Assembly: GCF_014695395.1 (NCBI RefSeq)
Contig: NZ_JACJOF010000007.1
Coordinates: forward strand, 248,001 to 312,000
Reading direction: 5' to 3'
Length of the DNA: 64,000 nucleotides
Source: Nodosilinea sp. FACHB-131
Lineage (GTDB): Bacteria; Cyanobacteriota; Cyanobacteriia; Phormidesmidales; Phormidesmidaceae
In this document: one piece after another, positions 9,562-18,662 of the stretch
Numbering within the stretch: the first letter of the stretch is position 1
How the letters are laid out: every line of letters starts with the position of its first letter
Notes under the pieces: model-generated
Databases searched by the model: none
What the model saw: only the letters and a program-made list of their open reading frames with translations
What the model was told of the DNA's origin: nothing
Made by a program: the position numbers and the translations under genes

Positions 9562-10233
9562 CTACTGCACAACGTTGGCGAGATCGAGGGCCTCTAAAAG
9601 GCGGCTCCACTGGGTCTGGACAGCTTGGTTGTCGGGATGAGCCTGGCGCAGCTCTACCATCAGGGCGATCGCATCGCTCCACAGCCCCTGGGCCTGATAG
9701 CTTTCAACCAAACTAAGCTGATTGTTTACCAGGGTCGTATTGGTAGGCGCGGGGGTGAGGGGCACCCGGCGCAGCCAGCCCTCTAGCACTACGTTCTGCG
9801 AAAGATCGCGGGGGTTGCAGGCGACCACAAAGTACCAGTGATAATCCTGGTCGGCGGTAACTAAATCGGCGGGGAGGTGTACCCCAACTAGCGGTTCATC
9901 ACCAGCTACCACAGTGGTCTCGTACAGCCGATTCTCTTCGGCATCGTGAAGAATAAATTGACCGTGGTAGGGAGCTGCTGCTGTTGGTATAGAAAAATAG
10001 AGCGAGGGGCGATCGCTGGCCGTTACTCCTAAGTTGCTGGCGGGGTTTAGCGCGGCTAGCGAACGGCTGTCAATGGCGCAGTCGCCGCGGGTGCCGCCAC
10101 CCACCCGACGGCCTGGAAAGGCACCGCGATCGCTGCCGTTAGACTGCGCTAGCCCCGGCGACTCCACAAACACAGCCAGCCCTAGCGCAATAGCCAATGC
10201 CAGTAAGAATCTTGATCGCGTGACGATGCCCAT
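9562..10233 (-). CDS. DUF928 family exported protein
   Basis: 223 residues from the ATG at 10233 (MGIVTRSRFLLALAIALG); this start gives a clear signal peptide ending near SPGLAQ. An upstream in-frame start at 10353 would bury it. The mature protein shows the DUF928 pattern: GGGTRGDC, an alanine/leucine stretch, SLYFSIPTAAAPYHGQFILHD and YHWYFVVACNPRDLSQNVVLEGW. Function unknown. In cyanobacteria DUF928 genes often sit with CHAT and CHASE2 genes (recalled association), exactly as here; a periplasmic partner of the CHASE2 sensor domain is a reasonable inference. Confidence 0.85.
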   Translation of the reverse strand: MGIVTRSRFLLALAIALGLAVFVESPGLAQSNGSDRGAFPGRRVGGGTRGDCAIDSRSLAALNPASNLGVTASDRPSLYFSIPTAAAPYHGQFILHDAEENRLYETTVVAGDEPLVGVHLPADLVTADQDYHWYFVVACNPRDLSQNVVLEGWLRRVPLTPAPTNTTLVNNQLSLVESYQAQGLWSDAIALMVELRQAHPDNQAVQTQWSRLLEALDLANVVQ

Positions 10234-10375
10234 GGTGAGAAACTCTGATTTAGTCGTAACTGTCTTCAAAGTAGTGATGTTTGATCGGGGAAAGAACCGT
10301 GATACTACCGGGGGCAAAACCAGGGGCTTTAAGTTTTGGTGAATGCTGGTCAAGCGCTCATTAAATCCCTCGCCC

Positions 10376-11785
10376 CTACCACGGGCTGCTGATTAAGCTG
10401 AACCCAGCCCAGTAGTAAGGGGAAGATAGATCGGCTCCGGTGCTGGTTTGTAAATCAGTGGGTACTGATACAGCCCCTCGCGATAGCAGCAGGCGATCGC
10501 CCTCAAACCGGGCCTCACCCCGCAGCATAGCCAGCTGGGCCTGACGCAGGGCTTCGGCCTTGGTGGTGGTTCGACCTAAGTTGGCGTAAAACTCATTCAT
10601 GAGTGCCAGGGTGCCGGCGTCATCCACATTCCACAGGCTGGCCAGGGCCGACTTCACTCCCGACTGTAGGGCCAGTCCTGCAAAGCCCAGCTCGGCCTCA
10701 TCGTCGCCAATAGCAGTCCGGCAAGCGCTGAGTACGAGTAGCTCTAGCGCGGGCGAGTTCCAGTTGATCTGGCGCATATCCTCCAGGCTCAGCTGGCGAT
10801 CCCAAAGCTGAATATAGGAGTTGCTGGGAGCGCCGGGCTCAAACACCGCATGGGTGGCTAAGTGCACCACTGTGGGGGCTTGGGCTCGTAGCCACAGGCG
10901 CAGGTTAGGCAGGGTAAAGCCCTGATTGAGAAACGATCGCCCCTGCCAACTTTCCCCTTCCGGCCTCGCCTGGCGCAGTTCCAGCAAAATACTGGAGAGT
11001 TCGGTGGGTACCGCTGGGAGCGGTGCTTGAGTATCAAACTCAGAGGCTCCCATGGCCAAAATGTTGCCGGGACGCAGCGCGGTGTAGTCGGTCTCAATCA
11101 GATTAAACGCGGGAATGCGGGTCAGGCTATATTTCTCAATCAGAAACTGCTCACCGTCGTGAAGCGCTGCTAGGGGCAGTCCCCGCACCCCATCACCTAG
11201 GCAAAAGAGCAGCGTATCAATGCCCTCTGCAGTCAAGAACTCGGCTTCGTAGGGTTCGATGATCCACTGGTGGAGTTTTTGAGCCGCAGGCCGATTGCGG
11301 CGGGGCACTACACTGCTAGTTTCGAGCGCAAAGTCGTTGACCGCCGCGCGCAGGATGTCGTCAGGCACATCGTGGAGATCGCGCACAATGGGCTGCCCCT
11401 TGGCCGTGAGCAGCACCAGATGGAGATGATCGCCCCGAGGTATGACCCATAGCACAGCGGGATTGGTGCCGGTTTCTGCCCCTAAGCGGGCCAGGGTTGC
11501 GGCGATCTGGTCAGGCCCTTGGGTGACTATCATCGGGTCGTCACCAAAATGATCGGCAAAGTCTTGCTCTAGACCCTGCTCCATAGCTAGCACCTTTTCG
11601 TTTAAGGTCTGGGCATGGGCGGGTAGGGTGCTAAGGGTCGCGATCGCCAGCGCTATTCCCCAGGCGGCTGTCTGAGGCCATCTTTTCTGCTTACATAAAG
11701 TGGCTTGAGGCGATCGCTGACAAAAACTCACAAACACAGGAGTACCCTCAATGCACGATTGGTTAGCGCAGATCGCTATGGCCAA
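10376..11785 (-). CDS. CHAT domain protein (caspase-like clan CD)
   Basis: 469 residues. A hydrophobic segment ending STLPAHAQ (about residues 42-59) suggests export or membrane anchoring; a GTG near codon 19 is an alternative start. The C-terminal two thirds is a CHAT domain with the His-Cys dyad: His in VVHLATHAVF and Cys in LLVLSACRTAIGD, followed by AGLALQSGVKSALASLW. CHAT proteins are caspase-related peptidases. It heads the CHAT, DUF928, CHASE2-EAL gene train. 142 bases separate it from the DUF928 gene. Confidence 0.88.
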   Translation of the reverse strand: MAIAICANQSCIEGTPVFVSFCQRSPQATLCKQKRWPQTAAWGIALAIATLSTLPAHAQTLNEKVLAMEQGLEQDFADHFGDDPMIVTQGPDQIAATLARLGAETGTNPAVLWVIPRGDHLHLVLLTAKGQPIVRDLHDVPDDILRAAVNDFALETSSVVPRRNRPAAQKLHQWIIEPYEAEFLTAEGIDTLLFCLGDGVRGLPLAALHDGEQFLIEKYSLTRIPAFNLIETDYTALRPGNILAMGASEFDTQAPLPAVPTELSSILLELRQARPEGESWQGRSFLNQGFTLPNLRLWLRAQAPTVVHLATHAVFEPGAPSNSYIQLWDRQLSLEDMRQINWNSPALELLVLSACRTAIGDDEAELGFAGLALQSGVKSALASLWNVDDAGTLALMNEFYANLGRTTTKAEALRQAQLAMLRGEARFEGDRLLLSRGAVSVPTDLQTSTGADLSSPYYWAGFSLISSPW

Positions 11786-11868
11786 GAGTGCCCACGGTTA
11801 GAGAGGTAATTCCATCCTAATTAAGTGAGTTAGCAAACAATTTATACCAAGCTGCTTTGGAAGAGGCC

Positions 11869-13911
11869 TCAGCTCGCTGTCATGGCTGAAGCGGGTGCTT
11901 CTTCACTCTCAGGGGCGACTTCTTCAAAACGAATCACATCCTGACGAGGGCTAGCATGGCTAACCCGCACCTGAAACTGCTCCCCTAGAGCAACGGCCCG
12001 GTTGAAGCGCATGGCCAGCTCTAGGCCCAGATCTTCTACCATAATTAGCCCTAATCCCTCGTCTTCCCGCAGCCAGCGCAGCAGCATCACGTCCCACACC
12101 CGGTCTTGATGCCGGCGTAGGTATTCCAAGGACCAGTAGCGCTTGGTTTGGCGCTCGACCAGGGTAGCTTCGTAGGCCGCAGAACTGGCCCCGATGGCCA
12201 ACTCTGTCACTTCTGTGGAGGAAAAGGGCAGCGGCTCGCCCCGCAGGTGAGCTTTGAGCTGAAAGTGGGTCACTAAATCGAGGTAGCGGCGAATGGGGGA
12301 GGTGACCTGACTATAGCTGTCTAGTCCTAGGGTGGCATGGCGGCTAGGGGTAATACCTACTTCGCTGCGGGTCATACAGCGGCGAATAGCCGAGTCGCGC
12401 ACCCAACCCGTAGGCAGCTGGATGAGTTCTTCATCCGAGGGCAGCTCAGGCTGGGGCTGGCTGCGAAAGGGAATCGCCAGGGCATGGATTTGCCCATAGC
12501 GAGCGGCTACCTCTCCCGCTAAAATCATCATTTCAGCTACCATTTGCCGGGCGGTGGAGTCGTTGAAAACCTCGATAACAATGTCATCTTCGGCCTCAGA
12601 CACCTTGATGCTCGACTCGGGCATGTTGATGCTGATCGCCCCTTGGGTAAGCCGCCACTGGCCTCGCACCTTTGCCCAGTCGGCTAGCCCCTGGAGCTCG
12701 GGTTCGGCAGTGATGCCCAACTCCAGCATTTCGTCAACGTCGTCGTAGGTCAGCCGGTAGGTAGGACGAATCAGAGTGGGGTGAATTTGATAATTCTGAA
12801 TATCGCCGCTGGCGGTGAGGGTGATGCCAAAGCTGAGGGCACAGCAAGTCTGGCCCTGAATCAGACTCATCGCCCCAGTTGCCAGCTCGATCGGGAACAT
12901 GGGAATCATGCCGGTGGGCAGATAAACTGTGGTGCAGCGACGGCGGGCCTCTAAATCTAAATCGTCCCCCGGCATGAGCCAGCGGGTAGGATCAGCGATG
13001 TGAATCCAGATGCATTGGGTGCCATCGCTTAGAGTCTCTAAGCTCAGGCCATCGTCGATCTCTTGGGTGCTAGCGTCATCTATGGTGTAGGCCTTGAGGT
13101 GGGTGAGGTCTACCCGGTGAGTATCGGGGTCAGGCGGCGGAGACTGAAGACGCTGCTGCGCCATAGTAAGGGTTTCCTCAGAAAAGTGACCGGGAATTTG
13201 GCTGCGTCTGAGAGCCAGGTTTTCATGGACGCTCCACAGTCCCAGTGCCACTAGGGTATCAAATGCACCCGCCGCTGTTGGGTTAGTACCCAGAGCATTA
13301 AGAATTTCTACGGCCTGAGTGCGCTGGCTCGACTCATCGCCAAACAGCGCCAGGCGCTCGAGGATTTCGAGGCGAGGCCGATCGCTCTTCTCCCACCCAA
13401 CAGTCTCTCCCGCTATGCCCTGGCGGGCCTTAGTGATAAACGATTCCCACTCGTGCTGGCGCTGGGCCTCGCGCTCGAGTTGCAGCCGCAGCTCGTCAAC
13501 TTGGGCAGCAGGGCGAGGTTCGTAGCGATCGCCCTTTTGCTTGAAGAAAATTTTGTCCTCTACTAGCAGCCGGTGGGCTGCGTAGCAGAAGGTCGGACTC
13601 TGGTCAGAAAACAGTAGCTCTGCCAAAGTGGCTGGGTCGGCGGATTCCCCAGATTCAGTTAGAAACTCCCAGGCAATCTCTAGGCTGGAAGGATCGATAT
13701 ATGACTCGGCCTCCGCCGCGAAGGGGCCAATATCGGTGGATTTATAAGTATTGCCGCTGACCTCATAGGTGAGATCGCGGGGATGGAGGGTGTAGGCCTG
13801 ACCCCGCTCGTCGATCACTACCCAGTTTTTTTTGCCCTCGGGACGATCAACAACCCCTAAACGGGGCTGCCCCTGGTGCTTAAATTCGACTAGCGTTCCT
13901 TTGTCAACCAA
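11869..13911 (-). CDS. RNB-domain exoribonuclease (RNase II/R family)
   Basis: 680 residues. The RNB catalytic core spans about residues 265-590 and starts with the metal-binding segment YTIDDASTQEIDDGLS. One of the four usual acidic positions is Glu rather than Asp. IHIADPTRW and TSPIRRYLDLVTHFQLKAHL are also diagnostic. An N-terminal winged-helix-like region and a short C-terminal beta segment flank the core. It degrades RNA 3' to 5'. Its position as last gene after rpmG and rpsR matches a common cyanobacterial arrangement. Confidence 0.9.
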   Translation of the reverse strand: MVDKGTLVEFKHQGQPRLGVVDRPEGKKNWVVIDERGQAYTLHPRDLTYEVSGNTYKSTDIGPFAAEAESYIDPSSLEIAWEFLTESGESADPATLAELLFSDQSPTFCYAAHRLLVEDKIFFKQKGDRYEPRPAAQVDELRLQLEREAQRQHEWESFITKARQGIAGETVGWEKSDRPRLEILERLALFGDESSQRTQAVEILNALGTNPTAAGAFDTLVALGLWSVHENLALRRSQIPGHFSEETLTMAQQRLQSPPPDPDTHRVDLTHLKAYTIDDASTQEIDDGLSLETLSDGTQCIWIHIADPTRWLMPGDDLDLEARRRCTTVYLPTGMIPMFPIELATGAMSLIQGQTCCALSFGITLTASGDIQNYQIHPTLIRPTYRLTYDDVDEMLELGITAEPELQGLADWAKVRGQWRLTQGAISINMPESSIKVSEAEDDIVIEVFNDSTARQMVAEMMILAGEVAARYGQIHALAIPFRSQPQPELPSDEELIQLPTGWVRDSAIRRCMTRSEVGITPSRHATLGLDSYSQVTSPIRRYLDLVTHFQLKAHLRGEPLPFSSTEVTELAIGASSAAYEATLVERQTKRYWSLEYLRRHQDRVWDVMLLRWLREDEGLGLIMVEDLGLELAMRFNRAVALGEQFQVRVSHASPRQDVIRFEEVAPESEEAPASAMTAS

Positions 13912-13946
13912 GCCAACACCCTAGCGATCGCCATCCCTAGCCTAGC

Positions 13947-14162
13947 CTAGCCTTCCCCATTCACATAGGGCAGCAGGGCGATAATCCGCGCCCGCTTGAT
14001 AGCTGTGGTGAGTGCCCGCTGTTGTTTAGCGGTCAAGCCAGTGATGCGGCGGGGCAAAATTTTGCCGCGCTCGGTGATGAACTTACGAAGCAGATCGACA
14101 TCTTTGTAGTCGATCGGGTCTTCGGGCTTGATTGGAGATACTCGACGACGAAAATAGGCCAT
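13947..14162 (-). CDS. rpsR: 30S ribosomal protein S18
   Basis: 71 residues, the usual size. [20 protein letters not shown] and [22 protein letters not shown] are S18 signatures that bind 16S rRNA and contact S6. It starts 9 bases after rpmG ends and precedes the RNB nuclease by 35 bases, so the three form one operon. Confidence 0.98.
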   Translation of the reverse strand: MAYFRRRVSPIKPEDPIDYKDVDLLRKFITERGKILPRRITGLTAKQQRALTTAIKRARIIALLPYVNGEG

Positions 14163-14171
14163 GGGTGCTAG

Positions 14172-14360
14172 TTACTTGATTTCTTTGTGGATAGAGTGCT
14201 TGTTGCAGTGAGTGCAGAACTTTTTGAGTTCGATGCGGTTGGTCGTGTTACGACGGTTTTTTTGGGTGGTGTAACGAGATACACCGTTGGAGCGCTTATC
14301 CGGGTTGGTTCGGCACTCGGTGCACTCTAGGGTGATGACGAGGCGGACGCCTTTAGCCAT
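14172..14360 (-). CDS. rpmG: 50S ribosomal protein L33
   Basis: 62 residues of the zinc-binding (C+) type: the pairs CTEC (residues 13-16) and CTHC near the C-terminus can hold one zinc. [14 protein letters not shown] and [11 protein letters not shown] are typical. First gene of the rpmG-rpsR-RNase operon. Confidence 0.98.
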   Translation of the reverse strand: MAKGVRLVITLECTECRTNPDKRSNGVSRYTTQKNRRNTTNRIELKKFCTHCNKHSIHKEIK

Positions 14361-14764
14361 GACGGTTTACCTGAAAATAGGGCTGGCAGAAATAATACAC
14401 AGTCTTTCATTATTTCACAGGCTGCTCAGATATGACAAATTTGATTTTGTAAAACCGTTAGTTAAATAGAGTTGAACACCGTAGGGTGCATTCGCGAAGC
14501 AATGCACCCTCTAGAGTCTGACTGCTAGGGGCTTGGGTGTTGCGGCGCACACTCTGAGCTGAAGCCAGATCCGCTGCCGGGGCCATTTCGCTGGCCCCAG
14601 ACCCCCGGCTCCGCGCGTCCTTGGCCTACGAGAAAGGCGTTCCGCCGCCCTTCACCCCACGGAAAGGACTAACCGATCATCGGTTTAAACCCCTCTTCTG
14701 CCAATCAACCTGTGAGCAACATTCACCCTCTCTCACCCATCCACCCATCCACCCATCTACTCTC
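14361..14764. other. gene-free stretch with two repeats
   Basis: 404 bases without a gene. It holds the rpmG promoter region, a perfect 10-bp inverted repeat at 14483-14510 and a short tandem run at 14734-14778; both are listed separately. Confidence 0.6.
14483..14510. repeat. dispersed cyanobacterial palindrome
   Basis: Perfect 10-bp arms AGGGTGCATT / AATGCACCCT around an 8-nt loop CGCGAAGC, preceded by GT. It is a variant of the GTAGGGTGCGTTA...TAACGCACC palindromes I know as widespread dispersed elements in cyanobacterial genomes. No T-run follows on either strand, so it is not a normal terminator. Confidence 0.6.
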
Positions 14765-14778
14765 CTACCCATCCACCT
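14734..14778. repeat. short tandem repeat, unit CCATCCAC
   Basis: About three perfect copies of an 8-bp unit (CCATCCAC) followed by degenerate copies, at the 3' end of the lyase gene. The complementary motif GGTGGATGGGTA recurs in the gap at 38058-38104. Confidence 0.6.
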
Positions 14779-15322
14779 TCTGCTCCACACCAAACCCGAC
14801 CAGTGCCAGGCTATCCAGCGCCTCTCCCTGAGCAGGGCGATGGTAATTGAGGATGCGGCGAATGCGCATGTTGGGGTTGACTAGCAGAATGGAGTCGACT
14901 GAGACCACGCGGGTATAGGGGGTGGTCATGAGCAGTTCGCGGTTGCTCTGGTCGTAGGTGAAGGTGGAGATGATCGGGCGGTCTTCTTCGTAGGCGCGAT
15001 CGCGCAGATAGTCTCCCGCTAGCACGGTCCCCGACTGCTGCTTGGGCACAAACAGGGCTCGCAGCTCCTGGGAGACCTCTTCACCTTTGTCGGAGATGGT
15101 GTGAAAGGCCAGTTGAAAGCCGGGCAGCTGATCGATGTTGTCGACTGAGTCGTAGCCGTTATCGGTCAGCACCTTGCGCCGCAGCTCAGGGGTGATGGCA
15201 TCGACGCGAAAGTCGGTGTGCGATCGCTCTATTTCTTGCTGGGCGAGGTAGTGGTAGGTGCGCTCGATCGACCATTGGCCAATGCAGCAGTCGAAAAAGT
15301 AGGTGATGTCGGCTAAATCCAT
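14765..15322 (-). CDS. CpcS/CpeS-family phycobiliprotein lyase homologue
   Basis: 185 residues. The N-terminus YFFDCCIGQWSIERTYHYL matches the conserved W-S-x-R-T-x-H block of S-type bilin lyases, beta-barrel proteins that attach phycocyanobilin to a cysteine of phycobiliproteins. Later strands (RPIISTFTYD, RELLMTTPYTRVVSVDSILL, MRIRRILNYH) fit the family's lipocalin-like barrel. The exact subgroup and its target subunit are uncertain. A second family member lies divergently 292 bases away; in other strains S and U subunits act as heterodimers, so a pair is plausible. Confidence 0.75.
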   Translation of the reverse strand: MDLADITYFFDCCIGQWSIERTYHYLAQQEIERSHTDFRVDAITPELRRKVLTDNGYDSVDNIDQLPGFQLAFHTISDKGEEVSQELRALFVPKQQSGTVLAGDYLRDRAYEEDRPIISTFTYDQSNRELLMTTPYTRVVSVDSILLVNPNMRIRRILNYHRPAQGEALDSLALVGFGVEQKVDG

Positions 15323-15614
15323 TGCGTTAGCCCTAAAGGAGGTGCGTTACCTCCTACGGTAACAGGGTTTGCGAGGCTCTCATCAACCGCCTCTAGCCCC
15401 ACTCTTAGGATTCCCTAGCGTTAAGTATTAATGCTTACAGAATCTCCCACGAGACTGCGTAGGATGGGCGGCAAGCTGGGTAAAATCACCCACTAGGGTC
15501 ATTGTCGGATGCCTGCCCGCTCATTATGATAAAAACTAAGGTTAAGAAGTTTAACAATCCTACTTCTATGGATTGACTTTTGCTACTCCGTGTCCTTTCT
15601 TTGGATGGCTAACT

Positions 15615-16151
15615 ATGCCCCTCTCCACTGATGTTGCCCGTCTTTTAGCCGAACCGTTGGTGCAAGCCTTTTTTCAAGAAACTGCCGGAGACTGGCGATC
15701 GGAGCGTCGCTACTACACCCTCAAAAGCGGCGAAACTCAGGAAGTAGTGAGCCAAATCACGATCGAGTTTCTAGAAGCTGGTGCAGACCAGCTCTTGGAG
15801 CTCGCCGATTTGCACCAGCTCGACCCTCAAAAGCCATTGATCTGCGGCACCACCGTTACCTGGGAGAGTGAGTATCTGGGTACCGGCAAAAAGCCTGTGG
15901 CGGGCAGCACCATCTTTGGGGTGCGAGGAACGACCTTGTATCGCGATCGCGGCTTTGCCACCTCTAACCCTGTCACCGCTCAGTACCACTTCACCGATAG
16001 CCGCACCCTGGTACTCAAAACCCAGTACAACGACTCCTCTTTTGAGGAGGAGCTGCGGTTGATCGGCCAGCGCTACCGCACCCGCCAAACGGTTATTTCC
16101 CGCGCTGGAGAACAGATTATGATTGGGCAATACCTAGAAACTCGCCTTTGA
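15615..16151 (+). CDS. CpcS/CpcU-like phycobiliprotein lyase homologue
   Basis: 178 residues from the ATG at 15615 (MPLSTDVARLLAEPL). AFFQETAGDWRSERRYYTLKSG is the S/U-type lyase entry motif. GTTVTWESEYLGTGKKPVAG, ATSNPVTAQYHFTDSRTLVL and RYRTRQTVISRAGEQIMIGQ supply the later barrel strands. It most resembles the U-type partner subunit, but that is by recollection of the family, not by alignment. It faces away from the other lyase gene and could share its regulatory region. The upstream start at 15573 adds a non-homologous leader. Confidence 0.72.
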   Translation: MPLSTDVARLLAEPLVQAFFQETAGDWRSERRYYTLKSGETQEVVSQITIEFLEAGADQLLELADLHQLDPQKPLICGTTVTWESEYLGTGKKPVAGSTIFGVRGTTLYRDRGFATSNPVTAQYHFTDSRTLVLKTQYNDSSFEEELRLIGQRYRTRQTVISRAGEQIMIGQYLETRL

Positions 16152-16234
16152 GGCCAACTTTGGGGCCTAGAGGCTGTTAGGTAAGGGCTCTCCCGGTTTA
16201 GCATTCTGGTATAGCCGTTGCTAAAGAAAAGAGA

Positions 16235-16888
16235 ATGCTGATCGATCTGAGCCATACCGTAGAGCACGGCATGATTACCTACGAAGGTATTCCTGGCCCC
16301 ATCATTTGCGATTTTCTCAGCCGGGAAGCCTCGCAGGCCCACTATGCCAAAGGCACCACTTTCCACATTGGCAAAATCGAAATGGCGGCCAACACTGGCA
16401 CGTACATCGATTCGCCCTTTCATCGCTATGCTGACGGCAAAGATTTATCAGAACTGCCTCTAGAATCTATCGCCGACATTGACGGGCTATTGTTCCGAGC
16501 TGACCCAGCGCAACGGGCGATCGGCCCAGAGTTGTTCGCAGGGGTAGCGGTTCAAGGCAAAGCCATACTCGTACATACCGGGTGGTCTCAGCACTGGCGG
16601 ACAGCTCAGTATTTCAAGGGGCATCCCTTTCTAACCGCAGCAGCGGCAGAGTGGCTCCAAGGCGCTGGCGCTCGATTGGTGGGCATTGACTCGCTCAATA
16701 TTGACGACACCAGCGATGGCCACCGCCCTGTGCATTCGACCTTGCTGGGTGCAGATATTCCCATCGTTGAGCATATGTGCAACCTCGAAAGTCTTCCCGA
16801 GTCGGGTTTTAAGCTCCATGCCGTGCCTGTTAAGGTGCAGAGCTTTGGCACGTTTCCCGTGCGCGTTTACGCGGTTACTCAACCCTAG
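16235..16888 (+). CDS. cyclase-family metal-dependent hydrolase (kynurenine formamidase-like)
   Basis: 217 residues starting MLIDLSHTVEHGMITYEG, the usual N-terminus of the family. The metal-site motif is NTGTYIDSPFHRY instead of the canonical HxGTHxDxPxH: the first His is Asn and the second is Tyr, while Asp and the final His remain. Other signatures are present (AILVHTGW, GIDSLNIDD, HSTLLGADIPIVEHMCNL). It belongs to the family that includes kynurenine formamidase and bacterial cyclases, but the altered site makes its reaction uncertain. It follows the lyase gene by 83 bases on the same strand. Confidence 0.8.
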   Translation: MLIDLSHTVEHGMITYEGIPGPIICDFLSREASQAHYAKGTTFHIGKIEMAANTGTYIDSPFHRYADGKDLSELPLESIADIDGLLFRADPAQRAIGPELFAGVAVQGKAILVHTGWSQHWRTAQYFKGHPFLTAAAAEWLQGAGARLVGIDSLNIDDTSDGHRPVHSTLLGADIPIVEHMCNLESLPESGFKLHAVPVKVQSFGTFPVRVYAVTQP

Positions 16889-17130
16889 ATTGGCTAGTCG
16901 CCACTAGAGTTTCGTCAGGCTCAGTCAAATTTAATCAGCTTTCCCTAGCTTGAGCTTGAACCGTGAGCCATGAAGCTTGACCTACCTATAGCGCTATTCC
17001 TTAGACACAGTGCCCTGTCAGAATGGCTTTGGGTAGGTGAGCGGTTCGTCAGAGTGCAACGGGGCACAGAGATTGATAAAGGTTAAGCACTGCCTGACGC
17101 TACCCTGCGAATATTGCGACTTCTACTTCA

Positions 17131-18171
17131 CTAGCGGGTTTGGACGACGGTAGGGCTCACTAAGCCCCAGTGAGGGTTGCCGTCTCCTGTAGTGAGGCTG
17201 ACCCAGCCCAGTCCTTCGCTGGTGCCCACCCAGATCTTGTTGCCTGTGTTGGGCGACAGCGAAAGAATTCGCCCAGAGGGCAGGGAGGGCACTTGGCCTA
17301 GCAATTCGCCACTGTCGGGCTTGATCTTAAATAGACCTGTGGTGGTGCCTACCCAAACATTGCCGGCCTGGTCAAATTCGACCGTTTGCACATTTTTATC
17401 GCGCATTGTTCCCACCGATCGCACCAGTTCAGACCGCACCGGGTCTACGACCAAAAGGCTGCTGGCTGTACCAACCCAAAGATTTCCCTCGGGGCCAAGG
17501 GTGAGCGACTGCACTGCGCCGCCGGGCAGGTCGCCGACTTCGCGAACTGGAAACGCATTGGCCGTATTGATCTGTACCAGGCCGCTGAGGGTGCCAACCC
17601 AGAGGTTGTTGTTGCCGTCGAGGGCGAGGGCGTTGGCGCTGACCCCCGGCAGGCGCTGCACGGTGGTCATGAGCAGGCCGCGATCGGGGCTGATCATCAC
17701 TAGGCCGCGATCGGTACCGGCCCAGAGAAAGCCGCGGCTGTCTATCAACATTGACAGCACCCGGTTAGAAGGCAGGGTGAAATTTTGAGCGGTAATGACG
17801 TTAGTGCGCGGGTCAACCCGTACTAGGCCGTCATAGGTGCCCACCCAGATCCGCCCGACCCGATCTTGGGCTAGAGATTCTAGGGTGCGGCTGGGCATTC
17901 TGACGCGTTGCAGTACTTGCCCGGTCTCGGGGTTGATGCGAGATAGTCCTGCCCAGGAGCCGACCCAGAGGTCGCCAGTAAAGTCGGGCTGTAGGGCGGT
18001 GACGCGATAGTTGCTGGTGAGGGGAGCCTGGGCGATCGCAGGGGCAGGAGCGCGCTGAGCGTCAAGGGCGAGGGGTGATAGACGCGGAGCGGCTTCCCCA
18101 AGGGTAAGGGATGGCTGATGAAAACTTCCCGGTGACAGCGTTAGCGACGATAGAACCAGCAGGCTTAACAT
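17131..18171 (-). CDS. exported beta-propeller protein with Reg_prop-type repeats
   Basis: 346 residues with an N-terminal signal peptide (MLSLLVLSSLTLSPGSF). Roughly seven or eight repeats of about 42 residues carry the motif LWVGTxxGLxxI (for example LWVGSWAGLSRI, IWVGTYDGLVRV, LWAGTDRGLVMI, LWVGTLSGLVQI, VWVGTTTGLFKI). These are the two-component-regulator propeller repeats normally fused to histidine kinases. Here they stand alone with no kinase, transmembrane or response domain, so it is probably a free periplasmic binding protein. Ligand unknown. Confidence 0.8.
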   Translation of the reverse strand: MLSLLVLSSLTLSPGSFHQPSLTLGEAAPRLSPLALDAQRAPAPAIAQAPLTSNYRVTALQPDFTGDLWVGSWAGLSRINPETGQVLQRVRMPSRTLESLAQDRVGRIWVGTYDGLVRVDPRTNVITAQNFTLPSNRVLSMLIDSRGFLWAGTDRGLVMISPDRGLLMTTVQRLPGVSANALALDGNNNLWVGTLSGLVQINTANAFPVREVGDLPGGAVQSLTLGPEGNLWVGTASSLLVVDPVRSELVRSVGTMRDKNVQTVEFDQAGNVWVGTTTGLFKIKPDSGELLGQVPSLPSGRILSLSPNTGNKIWVGTSEGLGWVSLTTGDGNPHWGLVSPTVVQTR

Positions 18172-18662
18172 GATCTCTCCCCACGGTTTGCGGTGGCGTG
18201 CAATAGCCCCTAATGAATGACTATCAAGGGTTTGGGCACCTCAAGCGTTACAGTATATCGACAATTTCAGAGAGCGGAGTCTTTGGGGAAATTTTACCTG
18301 CCAGCACTGTCGGGGACTAGAACACGGCTTGCTTCAAAGAACTTGAGAAACCCACACCTTGGTTCATCTGGATTCATAGTTTTTAGTTATGAATGTATAC
18401 AGATCTTCCAAAATTAAACTTATCCAATCGCTGATAGTATGCTAACCATACGGTAATTAAAAATACTAAAAGCATTTGCAGGGTTAGCCGTTTTGAGGGC
18501 CGGCTTTGAGGGTGCTTTGGTATTTCTACTCGTCTCAAATTAGCGTGGACTGACCGGGGCTTGGGCTGAGCAGAGGCTTCCTTAACTGAGGAAGCTTGTT
18601 TGTGTGTGGCTGGGCTGCAGGGGTTCGCTTGAGGGATTTCTTAGATTCACAGGAAGGGAGAC
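18172..18662. other. rbc operon upstream region
   Basis: 491 bases between the divergent propeller gene and rbcL. It must carry the rbcLXS promoter. A marked AT-rich segment lies at about 18370-18475. The ribosome-binding site AGGAAGGGAG lies just before the rbcL ATG. A 66-codon frame at 18217-18417 has no protein features and is rejected. Confidence 0.5.
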
